Source: Halomicrobium sp. LC1Hm (GTDB lineage: Archaea; Halobacteriota; Halobacteria; Halobacteriales; Haloarculaceae). Taken from it: a DNA stretch of 64,000 nucleotides. The position numbers and the translations under genes are program-made. The DNA lies in contig NZ_CP044129.1 of assembly GCF_009617995.1 (NCBI RefSeq), forward strand, positions 1,674,001 through 1,738,000, given 5' to 3'. Shown one piece after another: positions 1 through 8,095 of the stretch. The first letter of the stretch is position 1. Each line of letters begins with the position of its first letter. A model generated the notes under the pieces. That model was given only the letters and a program-made list of their open reading frames with translations, was not told where the DNA came from and ran no database searches.

Positions 1-432
1 CGGGACCTGGCCGACATCCTCGAAGCGGACCACGACATCTCGGTGTCACACGTCACCGTCAGCGAATCGATCCGCAAGATGCGCCAGGAGGGGGTCTTCC
101 GCGACACGATCGTTCCCAACGAGGAGTACTTCAACTTCGCGCTGTTCGAGTTCAAGTTCAATCCGGAGCACTTCGAGGACGGCTGGCGCGAGGCCATGAC
201 TGCGATCCGCGACGACAGACACACGATGTTCTACTTCCTCTCGGACGGGGAGTACCAGTGGAAGTCGGTGATGATGTTCCCGAGCCGGAAAGCGGAGTCA
301 CGCTGGATTCACGAGTTCTACAAGGACCACGGACACGTCGTCCAGAACATCCGCAACTCCGTGATACACAACGTCTTGAAGTTCCAGACAGATCCCGAGA
401 TATTCACGGAACTCGAACAGGACGACGCCTAG
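1..432 (+). CDS. Winged-helix (Lrp/AsnC-like HTH) transcriptional regulator, 5' truncated by window edge
   Basis: The open frame runs from base 1 without a start, so the beginning of the gene lies outside the window. The visible 143 residues open with the end of a helix-turn-helix (ADILEADHDISVSHVTVSES, then IRKMRQEGV), as in Lrp/AsnC-type N-terminal domains. An aromatic-rich effector-like domain follows. The GTG at 43 is only an internal Val codon, because the frame stays open and HTH-like before it. Its stop codon TAG shares three bases with the stop of the convergent UPF0058 gene (the palindrome CTAG at 429-432). The regulated pathway cannot be told from this window. Confidence 0.7.
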   Translation, partial: RDLADILEADHDISVSHVTVSESIRKMRQEGVFRDTIVPNEEYFNFALFEFKFNPEHFEDGWREAMTAIRDDRHTMFYFLSDGEYQWKSVMMFPSRKAESRWIHEFYKDHGHVVQNIRNSVIHNVLKFQTDPEIFTELEQDDA

Positions 433-710
433 AGCTTGCTCTCGGCGTCTTCCGCGAGTTCCTTCATCCGCTTGCCCACGCGGCCGGCGTCGGAGAACTC
501 GTCTTCGCTCATCGCGGTCGCCAGCGAGTTGCCCAGCACGAAGACGGCGTGTTTGTGTTCGCTCTTGGACTTGTGTACGTCCGAGGGGCGCACGTCGAGC
601 TCGCCGTAGGCGTCGAACAGCTCGGGGTCGACGCTGTCCATCTCGTCGCGGAAGAAACGCATGATCAGCACCATCTGTTCGTGAAGCTCGAGAAGCTCGT
701 CTTTGTGCAT
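429..710 (-). CDS. UPF0058 family protein
   Basis: Small 93-residue protein starting MHKDELLELHEQMV, the typical opening of the archaeal UPF0058 family, which is widespread in haloarchaea and without a proven function. It is predicted to be all helical with many Glu/Asp and Lys/His residues. I chose the ATG at 710 rather than the upstream in-frame ATG at 734, because the family begins with the MHKDEL segment and the eight upstream residues are not conserved-looking. It converges on the upstream regulator with overlapping stop codons. Confidence 0.8.
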   Translation of the reverse strand: MHKDELLELHEQMVLIMRFFRDEMDSVDPELFDAYGELDVRPSDVHKSKSEHKHAVFVLGNSLATAMSEDEFSDAGRVGKRMKELAEDAESKL

Positions 711-794
711 CTTGCCACTAGTAGGCGGTGCCAATAGTATAAGAATTGCTTGTGAACAGCTACCAGTGGTGGTTCGTCTGCTGAGCGCCGCTCG

Positions 795-1013
795 CTAGAA
801 GACGTACTCGTCGTCGTGACCCATCATCCCGTCGTCCTCGAACCCCCCGGGGTCGTCCTCGTCGTCCATGGGCCCGCTGGTCTTGTAGGCTTTCAACCCG
901 GTCGAGAGGAGATCCTCGATCGCTTCCTCGCGGGTGAGGAACTCGCCTTCTTCGACGAGCTGGGCGATCTGCATCTCGAGATGTTCCGGGATCGTTATCT
1001 CTACCTGTGGCAT
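795..1013 (-). CDS. Small ribbon-helix-helix (CopG-like) protein with acidic tail
   Basis: A 72-residue protein. Residues 1-45 (MPQVEITIPEHLEMQ, then LVEEGEFLTREEAIEDLL) have the strand-helix-helix pattern of ribbon-helix-helix DNA-binding proteins. The last 25 residues are an Asp/Gly/Met-rich acidic tail. The start at 1013 is preferred: the same frame remains open upstream, but those residues are Arg-rich and unlike protein. It is probably a transcription factor acting as a dimer; its target is unknown. It sits alone between UPF0058 and the divergent menD. Confidence 0.7.
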   Translation of the reverse strand: MPQVEITIPEHLEMQIAQLVEEGEFLTREEAIEDLLSTGLKAYKTSGPMDDEDDPGGFEDDGMMGHDDEYVF

Positions 1014-1252
1014 CGGAACGTACGGTGGTTCGATAGATCCCCTTATAAATCTGGCGGGGCGAGTTACCGAACGTGAGAACAATACTGTGGCTTCCGACGA
1101 CATAGGTTTTTGATATCGGAATATTTCTGTTGAATGCAGAAAACGACGACAGTCTACCACGCGGCGGCCAGTAGCCGGCCGAACGATCACGAACGACCCG
1201 CCACTTCGTGACGATAGTCACGCTGAAGCGTCCCCCGTCCGTAGGTCGCGCC

Positions 1253-1312
1253 ATGTGTGGAACGGGTCGTCGGGACCGACGCTGGCAGCCGAGCGAGGGT
1301 GACCGGCAGTGA
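1253..1312 (+). CDS. Possible 19-residue leader ORF overlapping the menD start
   Basis: An ATG at 1253 opens a 19-codon frame whose TGA (1310-1312) overlaps the GTG start of menD in a GTGA arrangement. Such overlaps usually mean translational coupling. No strong TATA box is visible 27 bases upstream, and the peptide (MCGTGRRDRRW...) resembles nothing I know, so it may be a chance frame. It is listed because two other genes in this window show the same arrangement. Confidence 0.25.
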   Translation: MCGTGRRDRRWQPSEGDRQ

Positions 1313-3051
1313 CCGAGCCAAACGAGAACACGCTCTGGGGACGAGTCATCGTCGAAGAACTCGTCGCGAACGGGATCGACGCGGTCTGTGTCGCACCCGG
1401 CAGTCGCTCGACGCCGCTGACCGTCGCGGTCGCACAGCACCCGGAGATACGCGTCTACTCTCACCTCGACGAGCGGTCGGCGGCCTACTTCGCGCTCGGT
1501 CGGGCACGGCGGACCGGGACGCCGACGCCGCTGATCTGTACCTCCGGCACGGCGGCGGCGAACTTCCACCCGGCGGTGATCGAGGCCGACCAGTCCCGTG
1601 TGCCGATGGTCCTGTTGACCGCCGACCGTCCCCGAGAACTGCAAGACAGCGGCGCGAACCAGACGATCGACCAGGAGAAGCTCTACGGCGACGCCGTCCG
1701 TCAGTACCGCTCGCTCCCGGAGCCGGCACCGGAGCCGCGTCGGCTCCGATCGCTTCGGACCACCCTCTCTCGGGCCGTCGCGACTGCGACCGACACGCCA
1801 GCAGGTCCGGTCCACTTGAACGTGCCCGTCTCGAAGCCGCTCGAACCGACGCCGGTCGAGGGCGCGGTTCCGGACGATCTCCCGGAGCGCGCTCCGGTGG
1901 GTGCGAACGGCCGGGGCGGGCCGATGGTCCGAACGACCCGCGGCGACCGGACGCTCTCGGCGTCGGAACTGTCCGCGCTCGCCGACCGACTCGACAGAGA
2001 GCGAGGTCTGATCGTCGCCGGTCCGTCGAACGGACCCACGCCCGACCGAGACGCGCTGGCAGCGCTCGTCGACGCCACGGGCTTTCCGGTGCTCGCCGAT
2101 CCGCTGTCGGGACATCGCTTCGGCCCGCACGTCGTCGACCGGCCCATCTGTGGGGGCTACGACTCGTATCTCGACGCCGGGGAGTGGCCCGACCCGGATA
2201 TCGTCCTCCGGTTCGGGGCCTCGCCGACCTCGAAGACGCTGCGTCACTGGCTGGGCGACGCCGACGCCGCCCAGTTCGTGGTCGATCCGGCCGGCCAGTG
2301 GAGCGAAGCGACGTTCACCGCGACCGATCTCGTCGTGGCCGATCCGACGGGGCTGGCGACGGGACTGGCCGAGCGACTCGACCGACCGGCCACGGCCTGG
2401 ACCGAGCGGTTCGAGACCGCAGAGGCCCGCTACTGGGACCTCGCCGAGCGCGCACACGACGAGCAGTTCTTCGAGGGGACGGTCGCCGCGACGGTCGCAA
2501 GCGCCGTCCCGGATCCGGCGACGGTGATGGTCTCGAACAGTATGCCGGTTCGGGACCTGGATCGGTTCGGACGGCCCCGAGCGGCCGACGTGACCGTCCT
2601 GGGCAACCGCGGGGCCAGCGGGATCGACGGGATCACCTCGACGGGGCTCGGTGCGGGCAGCGCGACCGACGACCCGCTGGTCGTGCTCACCGGCGATCTG
2701 GCCTACTACCACGACATGAACGGCCTGCTCGCGGTCGGGCGCTGTGACGTGGACGCGACGATCGTCCTCGTGAACAACGACGGCGGCGGCATCTTCCACG
2801 AACTCTCCATCGAGTCCTTCGAGCCGCCCTTCACCGACCAGTTCCGGACGCCCCACGGACTGGACTTCGAGCCGACGGGCGCGCTGTACGACCTCGAATA
2901 CGACCGTGTCGAGGGTCGTGGTGCCCTCGCCGACGCCGTGGCGTCCTCGGCCGGTGCGTCCGGCACGCAGATCGTCGAGTGTCGGTTCGACAGCGAGCGG
3001 AGCCATCGGTACCGGGATCGGGTCCACGAGCGCGTTCGCGAATCGCTGTAG
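1309..3051 (+). CDS. menD: 2-succinyl-5-enolpyruvyl-6-hydroxy-3-cyclohexene-1-carboxylate synthase
   Basis: 580-residue thiamine-diphosphate enzyme of menaquinone biosynthesis, which condenses isochorismate with 2-oxoglutarate. The N-terminal Pyr domain shows the MenD-type segment VCVAPGSRSTPLTVA and the helix region HLDERSAAYFALG with the activating Glu. The C-terminal PP domain carries the ThDP/Mg motif GDLAYYHDMNGLL and VLVNNDGGGIFHEL. The length fits the family. Translation starts at GTG 1309, with GAGGGTGA just upstream. No other men gene is in the window, although haloarchaea use menaquinones. It is followed closely by the convergent J-domain gene (stop at 3056). Confidence 0.95.
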   Translation: MTEPNENTLWGRVIVEELVANGIDAVCVAPGSRSTPLTVAVAQHPEIRVYSHLDERSAAYFALGRARRTGTPTPLICTSGTAAANFHPAVIEADQSRVPMVLLTADRPRELQDSGANQTIDQEKLYGDAVRQYRSLPEPAPEPRRLRSLRTTLSRAVATATDTPAGPVHLNVPVSKPLEPTPVEGAVPDDLPERAPVGANGRGGPMVRTTRGDRTLSASELSALADRLDRERGLIVAGPSNGPTPDRDALAALVDATGFPVLADPLSGHRFGPHVVDRPICGGYDSYLDAGEWPDPDIVLRFGASPTSKTLRHWLGDADAAQFVVDPAGQWSEATFTATDLVVADPTGLATGLAERLDRPATAWTERFETAEARYWDLAERAHDEQFFEGTVAATVASAVPDPATVMVSNSMPVRDLDRFGRPRAADVTVLGNRGASGIDGITSTGLGAGSATDDPLVVLTGDLAYYHDMNGLLAVGRCDVDATIVLVNNDGGGIFHELSIESFEPPFTDQFRTPHGLDFEPTGALYDLEYDRVEGRGALADAVASSAGASGTQIVECRFDSERSHRYRDRVHERVRESL

Positions 3052-3055
3052 GGCG

Positions 3056-3994
3056 CTATCGACCAACGATCGAACGGGTCAAAAGCGAGAAGCCAAACGG
3101 CAGCCAGACGCTCCCGAGCGCGACGATGCCCACGAGCCCGGTCACCGGGACGCCGAGCGCGACGAGTGCGAGGGGCACCAGGAGACTCCAGGTGCCAAAC
3201 ACCAGGACGCCCACCGACGGCTGGGACTGGAGGTAGCCGATCAACAGCAGGGCACACAGGCCGACGGTGGCGTTGACAACCAGCGGGAACGGTGGAAACA
3301 CCGTGGACGCCACCATGATCGGATAGAGGACGAACGTCAGCGCGGCGAGTGAGAGCGGTGTGTCGGCCACGAACGCCCGCAGCGAGTGGCCGCTCGAACC
3401 CACGTCGTGTCTGACGTTGTAGGTCGCCTGACGGCTCGCGGTCCCCGCCTCGTAGATCCGTTCGCGCTGGCGGCTGTCACGGGTCGAGGTGCCCGTCGGC
3501 CGGGTCCGTCCCGTCGACGCGCCACTGCCGGTCGAGGTGCCCGCCGTCGTCTGTCCGGCCGCAGTCGCCCCCGTCGCCGCGTCGCGTGCGTCTCGCACGC
3601 GCTCGCTGGCCGTTCGCTCCCGGCGTCGTCGCTCCGAGGGACCCGCGTTCGTGCCCGCGGCAGTCGACTCGCTGGGACCGTCCGTCTCGCCGTCTGCCCA
3701 GCCGGCTTCGCGGGCCGCACGGGCCGCCGCGCCGCGGGCGTCGTGGTGGTGATCGCTCTCAGCCGTGTCCGCGCCGACGTACGCCTCGTGTCCGAGTCGA
3801 TCGTAGCGGGCGCGCTCGTCGTCGTCGGTCAGCACGTTGCGGGCCTCGATCACGCGCTGGGTGGCCTCGTCGGCGTCGGCGTCGTCGTTGTGGTCCGGAT
3901 GAGTCTCTTTCAGTCGCTCGCGATAGGCGTCCTCGATGTCGCTCGCGGTGGCATCCGTTTCGACCCCGAGCACGTCGTAGAACGTCTCTGTCAT
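3056..3994 (-). CDS. Membrane-anchored J-domain (DnaJ-like) protein
   Basis: 312 residues. The N-terminal J-domain (about 3-70) begins MTETFYDVLGVETDATASDI and has the essential HPD tripeptide (THPDHN), so it should stimulate an Hsp70 ATPase. A long low-complexity linker (about 90-200) rich in Ala, Arg, Thr, Gly and Ser follows. The C-terminal 100 residues hold about four hydrophobic segments, so the J-domain is probably tethered to the cytoplasmic face of the membrane. It lacks the zinc finger and substrate-binding domains of true DnaJ. A TATA-like GTTAATATC lies at about 4031-4039. Confidence 0.85.
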   Translation of the reverse strand: MTETFYDVLGVETDATASDIEDAYRERLKETHPDHNDDADADEATQRVIEARNVLTDDDERARYDRLGHEAYVGADTAESDHHHDARGAAARAAREAGWADGETDGPSESTAAGTNAGPSERRRRERTASERVRDARDAATGATAAGQTTAGTSTGSGASTGRTRPTGTSTRDSRQRERIYEAGTASRQATYNVRHDVGSSGHSLRAFVADTPLSLAALTFVLYPIMVASTVFPPFPLVVNATVGLCALLLIGYLQSQPSVGVLVFGTWSLLVPLALVALGVPVTGLVGIVALGSVWLPFGFSLLTRSIVGR

Positions 3995-4061
3995 CGAGCG
4001 AACACGCTTGGGTGATATCGTCGTGTGGTGATATTAACAGTTGTGTCGCGCCGATCCCACG

Positions 4062-5135
4062 CTACAGCGTCACGCGCTCGCCGGTCCGGGCGGACTCGAC
4101 GGCCGCGCGGATCACGCGCATGTCGACGACGCCGTACTCGCCGTCGGCGAGCGGTTCGGTGTCGGCCAGGAGGTGGGTGCTGAAGTAGTCGAACTCCGCT
4201 TGCATCTGCTGGGCCTCGCCCATCTCCGGGAGGTCGTAGGTCGTGTCGATCCCGCTGCGAGAGACGGTGAGCCCGGAGGACTTCAGGAAGGCCGGCTCCA
4301 GCACGAGCTGGCCCTCCGTGCCGGTGACCCGCAAGAATCCGTCCTCGTAGCTGTTCTGACTGGCCGAGATCGACGCCAGCACGTCGTCCTCGTAGACGAT
4401 CGTCGCCGCGGCGCGCTCGTCCGGCACGTCCTCGAACCCCTCGCTGCCCGAGTACATCGCCGACTGGACCGCCACCGGGTCCCGGTCGAGGACGAACCGC
4501 GTCGTGTTGATCGGATAGACGCCCAGGTCGGTGATCGACGCGCCCTGACCGGCGAGGTCGGGGTTCAGCCGCCACTGGTCGCGGTCGGGAATCATCTCCA
4601 GCAGGCGCTGGGACATGTGGCCGTGGACGTGGGTCGGGTCGCCGACGAACCCGTCGGCCACCAGCTCGCGCATCCGGCGGACGGCGGGGTCCGTGTGCAT
4701 CCGATAGGCCACCATCAGCGTCACGTCCGCGGCGGCCTCGGCCATCGCCTCGGCGCGCTCGACGCTGGCTTCCATCGGCTTCTCACAGAGCACGTCCTTG
4801 CCGTAGCTCGCCGCGGCCTCGACGTAGGGCAGGTGCAGCGCGTTCGGCGTCGCGACGTAGACCGCGTCGTACTGGGCCGTGCCGGCACCGTCGGTGAACT
4901 CGTCGTAGGTCAGCGCCGTCTCGACGCCGTCGAACTCCTCGGCGAAGGACTCTGCCTTTTCCGCCGAGGAACTGACGACGGTCGTCGTCTCGCAGTGCTC
5001 GGACTGCTGGGTCGCGGGGACGGCGTAGTCACGCGTCCACCACCCCAGACCGACCATCGCGAAGCGGACGGTCCCGCTCACGTCGGTCTCCCAGTCGCGT
5101 CGCATGAAGTCGTCGAAATACTCGGCGAATGCCAT
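4062..5135 (-). CDS. gfo6: Gfo/Idh/MocA family dehydrogenase, D-xylose 1-dehydrogenase (Gfo6) type
   Basis: 357 residues. The N-terminal Rossmann fold with VRFAMVGLGWWTRDYAVPA closely resembles the haloarchaeal NADP-dependent D-xylose 1-dehydrogenases (Gfo6). The family motif ending in CEKPMEASVERAEAMAEAA supplies the substrate-binding Lys of EKP, and YRMHTDPAVRRMRE follows. It would oxidise xylose to xylonolactone in the cytoplasm, the first step of oxidative pentose breakdown. The ATG at 5135 precedes MAFAEYFDDFMRRDWE, the usual start for the group; the longer open frame upstream is not protein-like. No other xylose genes are nearby, so other aldose substrates are possible. Confidence 0.8.
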   Translation of the reverse strand: MAFAEYFDDFMRRDWETDVSGTVRFAMVGLGWWTRDYAVPATQQSEHCETTTVVSSSAEKAESFAEEFDGVETALTYDEFTDGAGTAQYDAVYVATPNALHLPYVEAAASYGKDVLCEKPMEASVERAEAMAEAAADVTLMVAYRMHTDPAVRRMRELVADGFVGDPTHVHGHMSQRLLEMIPDRDQWRLNPDLAGQGASITDLGVYPINTTRFVLDRDPVAVQSAMYSGSEGFEDVPDERAAATIVYEDDVLASISASQNSYEDGFLRVTGTEGQLVLEPAFLKSSGLTVSRSGIDTTYDLPEMGEAQQMQAEFDYFSTHLLADTEPLADGEYGVVDMRVIRAAVESARTGERVTL

Positions 5136-5246
5136 GCGAGTAGGGTCGCCCGCGAGCGAGATAAGTGTGACCTCGACAGCCAGCGTGTGGCTCTGCCACG
5201 CTCGCGGCCCCCGACACTTTTTGCGCGGCCGGCTGTCGCGTATCGT

Positions 5247-5738
5247 ATGTCCCCCAGCCTTCGGTCGGTCGCGCGGATCGTGGCCGCCCTGTTCAGTTCG
5301 GTCGTGTTGCTCGCTCCGCTGACGTTCGCTCTCCTCGTCGGCGGGGCCGTGACGGTGTTCGATCTCCTCGGCCTCGGGGCTCCGGAGCCGCTGGCACTCG
5401 CCGGGCCGTTCGTCGCCGGAGCGGTGGCGCTGTGGCTCGCCGTCGAGAGCGCGCTGGTCCAGCTGTACGGCCTCGCGGTGCTCGACCGCGGGCGGCCGAT
5501 CCAGCGGCGGCTCCGGTACCTCGCGATCGGTGTCACCGTCGTCGCGAGCGTCGTCGCCATCGGTCGCTTCCTCGCGATGACGGTCCCGTGGGCGATCGAG
5601 AGCGGTTCGACGACCGTGCTGGTGCTCGCTGGCGCGCTGGTGCTCGCCGTCGTCGGAGCGTGCTATCGGACGGCCGCGGCCGCCAGGACGGGGTACGCGC
5701 GGGTCTCCCGACCGCAGACGGACGAGCCCCGAGAGTAG
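5247..5738 (+). CDS. Integral membrane protein of unknown function
   Basis: 163 residues with four hydrophobic segments (about 7-35, 46-70, 92-112 and 122-142) and an Arg-rich loop between the second and third. The C-terminal 20 residues are polar. I do not recognise a family. The ATG at 5247 opens MSPSLRSVARIVAALF. Its TAG stop lies six bases before the TCA that flanks a palindromic element separating it from the convergent KAS-like gene. Confidence 0.65.
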   Translation: MSPSLRSVARIVAALFSSVVLLAPLTFALLVGGAVTVFDLLGLGAPEPLALAGPFVAGAVALWLAVESALVQLYGLAVLDRGRPIQRRLRYLAIGVTVVASVVAIGRFLAMTVPWAIESGSTTVLVLAGALVLAVVGACYRTAAAARTGYARVSRPQTDEPRE

Positions 5739-5746
5739 CGCTGTCA

Positions 5747-5824
5747 TACTGCCGGCTGTACGTCTGTAAAGCATATCGCGAACCGGTGGTCGCGAACGTC
5801 TCGAAACAGTGACAGCCGGCAGTA
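5747..5824. repeat. Family I palindromic element, copy a (78 bp)
   Basis: Ends are TACTGCCGGCTGT and ACAGCCGGCAGTA, a perfect 13-bp inverted repeat. An inner stem reads TCGCGAACC/GGTCGCGA. The element is flanked by a direct TCA (5744-5746 and 5825-5827), and the right-hand TCA is the stop codon of the minus-strand KAS-like gene. It lies between convergent genes, so it could also act as a bidirectional terminator. Confidence 0.85.
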
Positions 5825-6835
5825 TCAGGCGCGCCACTCCAGCACCGTCGCCGCCCACGTGTAGCCCGTCCCGGCGGCCAGAAAGAGGACCACGTCTCCG
5901 TCGTCGAGCCACCCGCGGTTCCTAGCCTCGTGGGTCGCGAGCGCCTGGTCGACGCTCTGGACGTGGCCGTACTCCTCCAGGTACAGCTGGTCGCGCTCGC
6001 CCAGCCCGAACTGGTCACAGAGGTGGTCGTGGAACGACCGCTTCATGTGGGTGATGGCAGCGAAGTCGACGGCGGCGCGGTCGTAGCCCGAGGCGTCGAG
6101 GGCGTCGTCGGCCACCGCGAGGAAGTTCGGCAGACTCACCTCGGCGAGTCGCGCTTTCATCGACTCGTGGTCCGGGACGCGCAGGGAGTGGCGACCCTCC
6201 TCGACGGTCGTTTTCGAGGGAGGCTGGACGGTTCCACCCGCTGGGACGATCACGTCGCGCGAGAAGCTCCCGTCCGTGATCGCGGCGCTCTCCCGAACTG
6301 TCGCGAGGGCGCGCTCTCCGGCGTCCCGTTCGAGGACCATCGCGCTCGCTCCGCTCCCGAAGTTGAACATGAAGGAGGTGTCCGGGTCGTCGTAGTCGAC
6401 GAGGTCCTCCTCGCGGCTCGCGGCGACCAGCAGCGCGCGGTCGATCGATCCGGCCGCGAGCTGTGCGGTCGCCTCTCGGATCGCGATCGGCGCGCCGGCA
6501 CAGAGCGCGTAGCTCTCGCTGGCGTAGGCGTCGCTCGCGCCCAGCCGCTGGGCCACGTCCGCGGCGAGGCTCCAGACGACGTGGTCTTTCAGCTCGCTCC
6601 CGTGGTAGCTGACCAGATCGAAGGCCGCGGCGTCGACGCCAGCGTCGTCCAGCGCCCGGCGTCCCGCCTCGACACAGAGGTCGCTGGGCTGCTCGTCGCG
6701 CGCGACGCGCTTCTCGCTGACGCCCATCTTCTCGACGACGACCGACTCGGGGAGACCCGACCGCTCGGCGATCGTCGCGCCGGAGATCGTCGCTTCGGGC
6801 AACGCGACGGCGAGGCCGGTGCAGTGGACCGTCAT
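5825..6835 (-). CDS. Ketoacyl-ACP synthase III-like (thiolase-fold) enzyme
   Basis: 336 residues of thiolase/KAS III fold, which would condense an acyl-CoA with an extender or transfer an acyl group. The nucleophilic Cys is in ESYALCAGAPIAIRE (about residue 112) and the His in FAAITHMKRSF. At the position of the FabH Asn motif (YGNTSAAS), this protein has YGHVQSVDQ, so the usual Cys-His-Asn triad is altered. Its start overlaps the stop of livM (ATGA, 6832-6835), making it the last gene of the liv operon. Haloarchaea have isoprenoid lipids, so a fatty-acid synthase role is unlikely; acyl-CoA catabolism or a small-molecule pathway fits better. Confidence 0.75.
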   Translation of the reverse strand: MTVHCTGLAVALPEATISGATIAERSGLPESVVVEKMGVSEKRVARDEQPSDLCVEAGRRALDDAGVDAAAFDLVSYHGSELKDHVVWSLAADVAQRLGASDAYASESYALCAGAPIAIREATAQLAAGSIDRALLVAASREEDLVDYDDPDTSFMFNFGSGASAMVLERDAGERALATVRESAAITDGSFSRDVIVPAGGTVQPPSKTTVEEGRHSLRVPDHESMKARLAEVSLPNFLAVADDALDASGYDRAAVDFAAITHMKRSFHDHLCDQFGLGERDQLYLEEYGHVQSVDQALATHEARNRGWLDDGDVVLFLAAGTGYTWAATVLEWRA

Positions 6836-8028
6836 CGGTCACCCCACAGCCGTTCCGGGAGGCTCCGGGCGACGGGTCCGCCCAGCCGCGAGCGGACCGT
6901 GCCGACGATGCCGTCGGGGACGTAGAGGACGAACAGGACGAAGACGATCCCGACGTAGAGGCTCGCGTGGCCGTTCAGCGCGGCCGTGATGAACCCTTCG
7001 ACCGTGAGCCCGCCGACGAGTTCGGTCGTCAGGAACGCCTCGGAAAGCGTCTGTTCCAGATACGGGAGCAGGCCGCCGCCCTGACCCCGCTTCGAGAGGA
7101 ACTCCCGGACGGTCTCGTCGAACAGGTGGCCCCAGAGCGGGCCGGCGAGGGTCCCGAACCCGCCGATGATGCTGGCAAGCAGCGCGTCGCCGCTGGTCAG
7201 GAAGTAGAACCCGGACTCGGGAGTCACGGAGCGTTTGAACCCCGCGAGCAGCCCGCCGGCGACGCCGCCGAAGAAGCCGCTGATCGCGAACGCGCCCAGC
7301 TTGTAGCGGAAGGTGTCGTAGCCGATGGCCTCGGCGCGTTCCTCGTTCTCGCGGATCGCGACCATGACCCGGCCAAAGGGCGAGTGGAGGATCCGCTGCA
7401 TCGCCGCGAAGCACAGGAGGACGACGATCCCCACGGCGTAGAACGAGACCGTCGTCGTCCCGAGGGTGTGGCCCGCGATCGCCAGCGTGTCGCCGGTCAG
7501 CGTGCCCAGCGCGACGGTCAACTGATCGACGTAGGGCACCCCGAGCTCGAAGCCGCGGGCTCCGCTCAGCGCGATCCCGTCGCGGGGGTTCGAGCCGACG
7601 TAGTCCCAGTCCCGGACGAAGACGTAGAGTACCTGTGCGAAGCCGAGCGTGATCATCGCGAAGTAGACCCCGGTCAGCCTGAACGAGACCAGACCGATCA
7701 CCACCGCGAGCACCGTCGCGAGGACCGCGCCGACGACGAGTGCGAGCAGGAACGGCGTCTCGGGGCCAAAGAGGGGGACTTTCCCGTTGGCGATCAGGAG
7801 GACGGTGTAGGCCCCGGTGCCGTAGAACGCCGCGTGGCCGAAAGAGAGGTAGCCGGTGTAGCCGCTGACGAAGTCGAACGACATCGCGAACAGCGAGAAG
7901 TACAGCACGGCGACCATCGTCTCCATCCGCGGGAGGACGGTGACGGCCACCTCGCCCAGTGGCGACTGGGTGAGGAGGTGATAGATCGCGGGGTAACACG
8001 CCAACAGCCCGACGACGACGAGATACAC
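6832..8028 (-). CDS. livM: Branched-chain-type ABC transporter permease
   Basis: About 398 residues, a LivM-type inner membrane permease of the HAAT (hydrophobic amino acid uptake) importers. It has 9-10 hydrophobic segments and the family signature FVSGYTGYLSFGHAAFYGTG (residues about 54-73). The loop MVAIRENEERAEAIGYD is the EAA-like motif that contacts the ATPases. The frame begins at GTG 8028, but it stays open upstream to the end of livH with no ATG, so the true N-terminus could be up to about 23 residues longer. It is coupled to the following KAS-like gene by a 4-base overlap. Confidence 0.9.
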   Translation of the reverse strand: MYLVVVGLLACYPAIYHLLTQSPLGEVAVTVLPRMETMVAVLYFSLFAMSFDFVSGYTGYLSFGHAAFYGTGAYTVLLIANGKVPLFGPETPFLLALVVGAVLATVLAVVIGLVSFRLTGVYFAMITLGFAQVLYVFVRDWDYVGSNPRDGIALSGARGFELGVPYVDQLTVALGTLTGDTLAIAGHTLGTTTVSFYAVGIVVLLCFAAMQRILHSPFGRVMVAIRENEERAEAIGYDTFRYKLGAFAISGFFGGVAGGLLAGFKRSVTPESGFYFLTSGDALLASIIGGFGTLAGPLWGHLFDETVREFLSKRGQGGGLLPYLEQTLSEAFLTTELVGGLTVEGFITAALNGHASLYVGIVFVLFVLYVPDGIVGTVRSRLGGPVARSLPERLWGDR

Positions 8029-8095
8029 CTGGTGGCGCTCGACGGACGCGACCGGCCAGCTGGCCCGGACACGCCGTCGGATGGAGGTGCTGGCG

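Noticed and set aside
760-3066. A 768-codon minus-strand open frame covering menD
   Set aside because: Its translation is Arg-rich and without domains; it mirrors menD codons in the antisense frame, common in G+C-rich genomes.
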